In this document: positions 62,512-64,000 of the stretch, piece after piece
Layout of the letters: every line of letters begins with the position of its first letter
How positions within the stretch are numbered: position 1 is the first letter of the stretch
Assembly: GCA_009775705.1 (NCBI GenBank)
Contig: VSQE01000002.1
Coordinates: forward strand, 1-64,000
Source of the DNA: Prevotellamassilia sp.
GTDB taxonomy: Bacteria; Bacteroidota; Bacteroidia; Bacteroidales; Bacteroidaceae
Length of the DNA: 64,000 bases
Direction of reading: 5' to 3'
Position numbers and translations under genes: made by a program
The notes under the pieces: generated by a model
Seen by the model: the letters and a program-made list of their open reading frames with translations, nothing else
What the model was told of the DNA's origin: nothing
The model's database searches: none

Positions 62512-62547
62512 CTCACCGAAACACACACAACCGCACACACCGGAAAC

Positions 62548-63771
62548 ATGAATATCACCAACCTGTTCAAAATAGCACTGCGCGCCATTGCCGCCAACAA
62601 ACTGCGGTCTTTCCTGACCATGCTCGGCATCATCATCGGCGTGGCCTCGGTCATTGCCATGCTGGCCATCGGGCAGGGCTCCAAACAAAGCATACAGAAG
62701 AACATCTCGGAAATGGGATCGAACATGATCATGATCCGTCCGGGGCAGGACAAAGGCCCGGGCGGGGCCCGGCAAGATGCCGGGGAGATGCAGACACTGA
62801 AACTGAAAGACTACGAAGCCCTGCGCGAACAGTCCAGATATCTGGCCTACATCAGTCCGAGCGTCAACGCTTCGGGGCAGTTCATCAACGGCAACAACAA
62901 CACGCCCTCCACGGTCTACGGCATCTCGCCCGACTATCTGGAGATCCGACAGCTGAAAGTGGAAGACGGAAACACCTTCACGGAAGAGGATATCCGCGCC
63001 AGCGCCAAAGTGTGCCTCATCGGAAAGACCGTGGCCGACAACCTCTTCACCAATGGCGAGGACCCCGTGGGAAAAGTCATCCGCTTCAAATCCATCCCCT
63101 TCCGCATTGTCGGCATCCTCAAACCAAAAGGCTACAACTCCTTCGGCATGGACCAGGACGACATGGTGCTGGCCCCTTACACCACCGTCATGAAGCGCAT
63201 CCTTTCGGTGACCTACCTGCAAGGCATCAACGCCTCGGCCCTCACCGAAGACCTGACAGACGCCGCCATCGAGGACATCACTGCTATCCTGCGCACCAGT
63301 CACAAGCTCAAAGCCGGCGAGCAGGACAACTTCACCATACGTTCCCAGCAGGAAATGGCCGCCATGATGAACTCCACCAGCGACACGATGACTGTCCTGT
63401 TGCTCGTGGTGGCCTGCATCTCGCTGATCGTGGGCGGCATCGGCATCATGAACATCATGTACGTCAGCGTGACGGAACGCACCCGCGAGATAGGCTTGCG
63501 TATGTCGGTAGGGGCGCGCGGCATGGACATCCTCAACCAGTTTCTTATCGAGGCCATCCTGCTTAGCGTCACGGGCGGACTGATCGGCGTGATCGTCGGC
63601 ATCGGCGCCGCCTGGGGCATCAGGACCTTCGCCCACTGGCCCATTCTGATACAACCGTGGAGCGTGCTGCTGAGTTTTGCCGTCTGCTCCGCCACCGGCA
63701 TCTTCTTCGGCTGGTATCCCGCAAGGAAAGCCGCCAACCTGGACCCCATCGAAGCCATCCGCTACGAATAA
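62548..63771 (+). CDS. MacB-like ABC transporter permease
   Basis: 407 residues with one N-terminal helix (KLRSFLTMLGIIIGVASVIA), a large periplasmic MacB_PCD domain (about 45-270) and three C-terminal helices of the FtsX domain (LLLVVACISLIVGGIGIMNI, TERTREIGLRMSVGARGMDI). The protein ends in PARKAANLDPIEAIRYE, the typical family end. With the TolC, MacA and ATPase genes it forms a type VII efflux system for antibiotics, peptides or lipophilic compounds. Confidence 0.94.
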   Translation: MNITNLFKIALRAIAANKLRSFLTMLGIIIGVASVIAMLAIGQGSKQSIQKNISEMGSNMIMIRPGQDKGPGGARQDAGEMQTLKLKDYEALREQSRYLAYISPSVNASGQFINGNNNTPSTVYGISPDYLEIRQLKVEDGNTFTEEDIRASAKVCLIGKTVADNLFTNGEDPVGKVIRFKSIPFRIVGILKPKGYNSFGMDQDDMVLAPYTTVMKRILSVTYLQGINASALTEDLTDAAIEDITAILRTSHKLKAGEQDNFTIRSQQEMAAMMNSTSDTMTVLLLVVACISLIVGGIGIMNIMYVSVTERTREIGLRMSVGARGMDILNQFLIEAILLSVTGGLIGVIVGIGAAWGIRTFAHWPILIQPWSVLLSFAVCSATGIFFGWYPARKAANLDPIEAIRYE

Positions 63772-63786
63772 AGACAACACAAAGAC

Positions 63787-64000
63787 ATGACCGATATAAA
63801 AAGGAGCAAAGCCGAGCACATCATCGAGGCCATCGTGCACATCGCCACCTGGCTCTTCATCTTCGCCTCTCCCCTCTTCTTCCGAAAGACGGGAGAGGCC
63901 ACGGACTGGGGGCGCTACCTGCACGGCTCCGTCTTCCCGCTCACGACCTGCGCCGTATTCTACGCGAACTACCTGCTGCTGGTGCCACGCCTGATCTTCG
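63787..64000 (+). CDS. LytS/YehU-type sensor histidine kinase (N-terminal part)
   Basis: Only the first 71 residues are in the window; the frame is open at the right edge. The sequence has two predicted helices (HIATWLFIFASPLFF, VFPLTTCAVFYANYLLLVP) as at the start of Bacteroidota His_kinase (LytS-like) proteins, which usually sit before a LytTR response regulator. Placed 15 bp after the permease gene, it would sense envelope stress or a pump substrate and control the operon. The kinase domain itself is not visible. Confidence 0.7.
   Translation, partial: MTDIKRSKAEHIIEAIVHIATWLFIFASPLFFRKTGEATDWGRYLHGSVFPLTTCAVFYANYLLLVPRLIF

Overview
The window is a GC-rich chromosomal segment of a Bacteroidota bacterium, almost certainly order Bacteroidales. 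Evidence: promoters with a TAnnTTTG -7 element and in places a TTTG -33 element 19-20 bp upstream; NigD-like, BlaI/M56-TonB, DUF349, SSS-symporter and reverse-rubrerythrin families typical of the group; and secreted enzymes ending in the type IX secretion (T9SS) style tail seen in Prevotellaceae (for example GIYIINGHKVLVR). Genus was not determined. No rRNA, tRNA, CRISPR array, prophage or complete insertion sequence was seen.

Layout. 306-8045 (-) is an eight-gene operon: PASTA protein, RluD-like pseudouridine synthase, D-Ala-D-Ala ligase, acyltransferase, NigD-like lipoprotein, DUF2156 protein, GNAT acetyltransferase and a phytase-like secreted protein. rpmH and trpS follow, also on minus. 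9829-17114 (+) is a compact operon: a small conserved-looking protein, acyl-CoA thioesterase, aroB, a membrane FMN/4Fe-4S protein, a membrane-anchored nitroreductase, a secreted MG2-type protein and an EamA transporter; rfbB follows with its own promoter. 18976-21510 (-) holds MATE, cytidylate-kinase-like and metallophosphoesterase genes. 21726-24070 (+) is a biotin-dependent decarboxylase/carboxylase operon without a beta subunit. 24315-25960 is a BlaI/M56 pair. An AspT/YidE-type transporter, a secreted unknown protein and menA follow.

30276-39169 (+) carries three large secreted glycoside hydrolases (GH20, GH29, GH16), consistent with host O-glycan/mucin breakdown. 39381-41802 is a peroxide/manganese group: a PerR-like Fur protein with a palindromic operator, a rubredoxin-rubrerythrin peroxidase and an Nramp transporter. 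purA follows. cstA (43686-45017) is a pseudogene with an internal deletion and two reading-frame breaks. Then come rsmA, a flippase-like membrane protein, pepD, corA, a DUF349 gene behind a structured leader, an SSS symporter, a TPR protein, a GHL10-type secreted hydrolase, alaS, and a TolC-MacA-MacB efflux operon running into a histidine kinase cut by the window end.

The most unusual structure is a dispersed intergenic repeat of about 250-320 bp, present three times in full or near-full form (18374-18686 +, 28080-28398 -, 43350-43603 +) and once cut by the left edge (1-97 +). The three longer copies contain a good Bacteroidota promoter, a predicted transcript of only about 46 nt ending in an intrinsic terminator whose stem bases change between copies while pairing is kept, and an array of 21-bp AT-rich iterons; copy A keeps two iterons and the conserved 3' end. 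I could not match this element to a known family.
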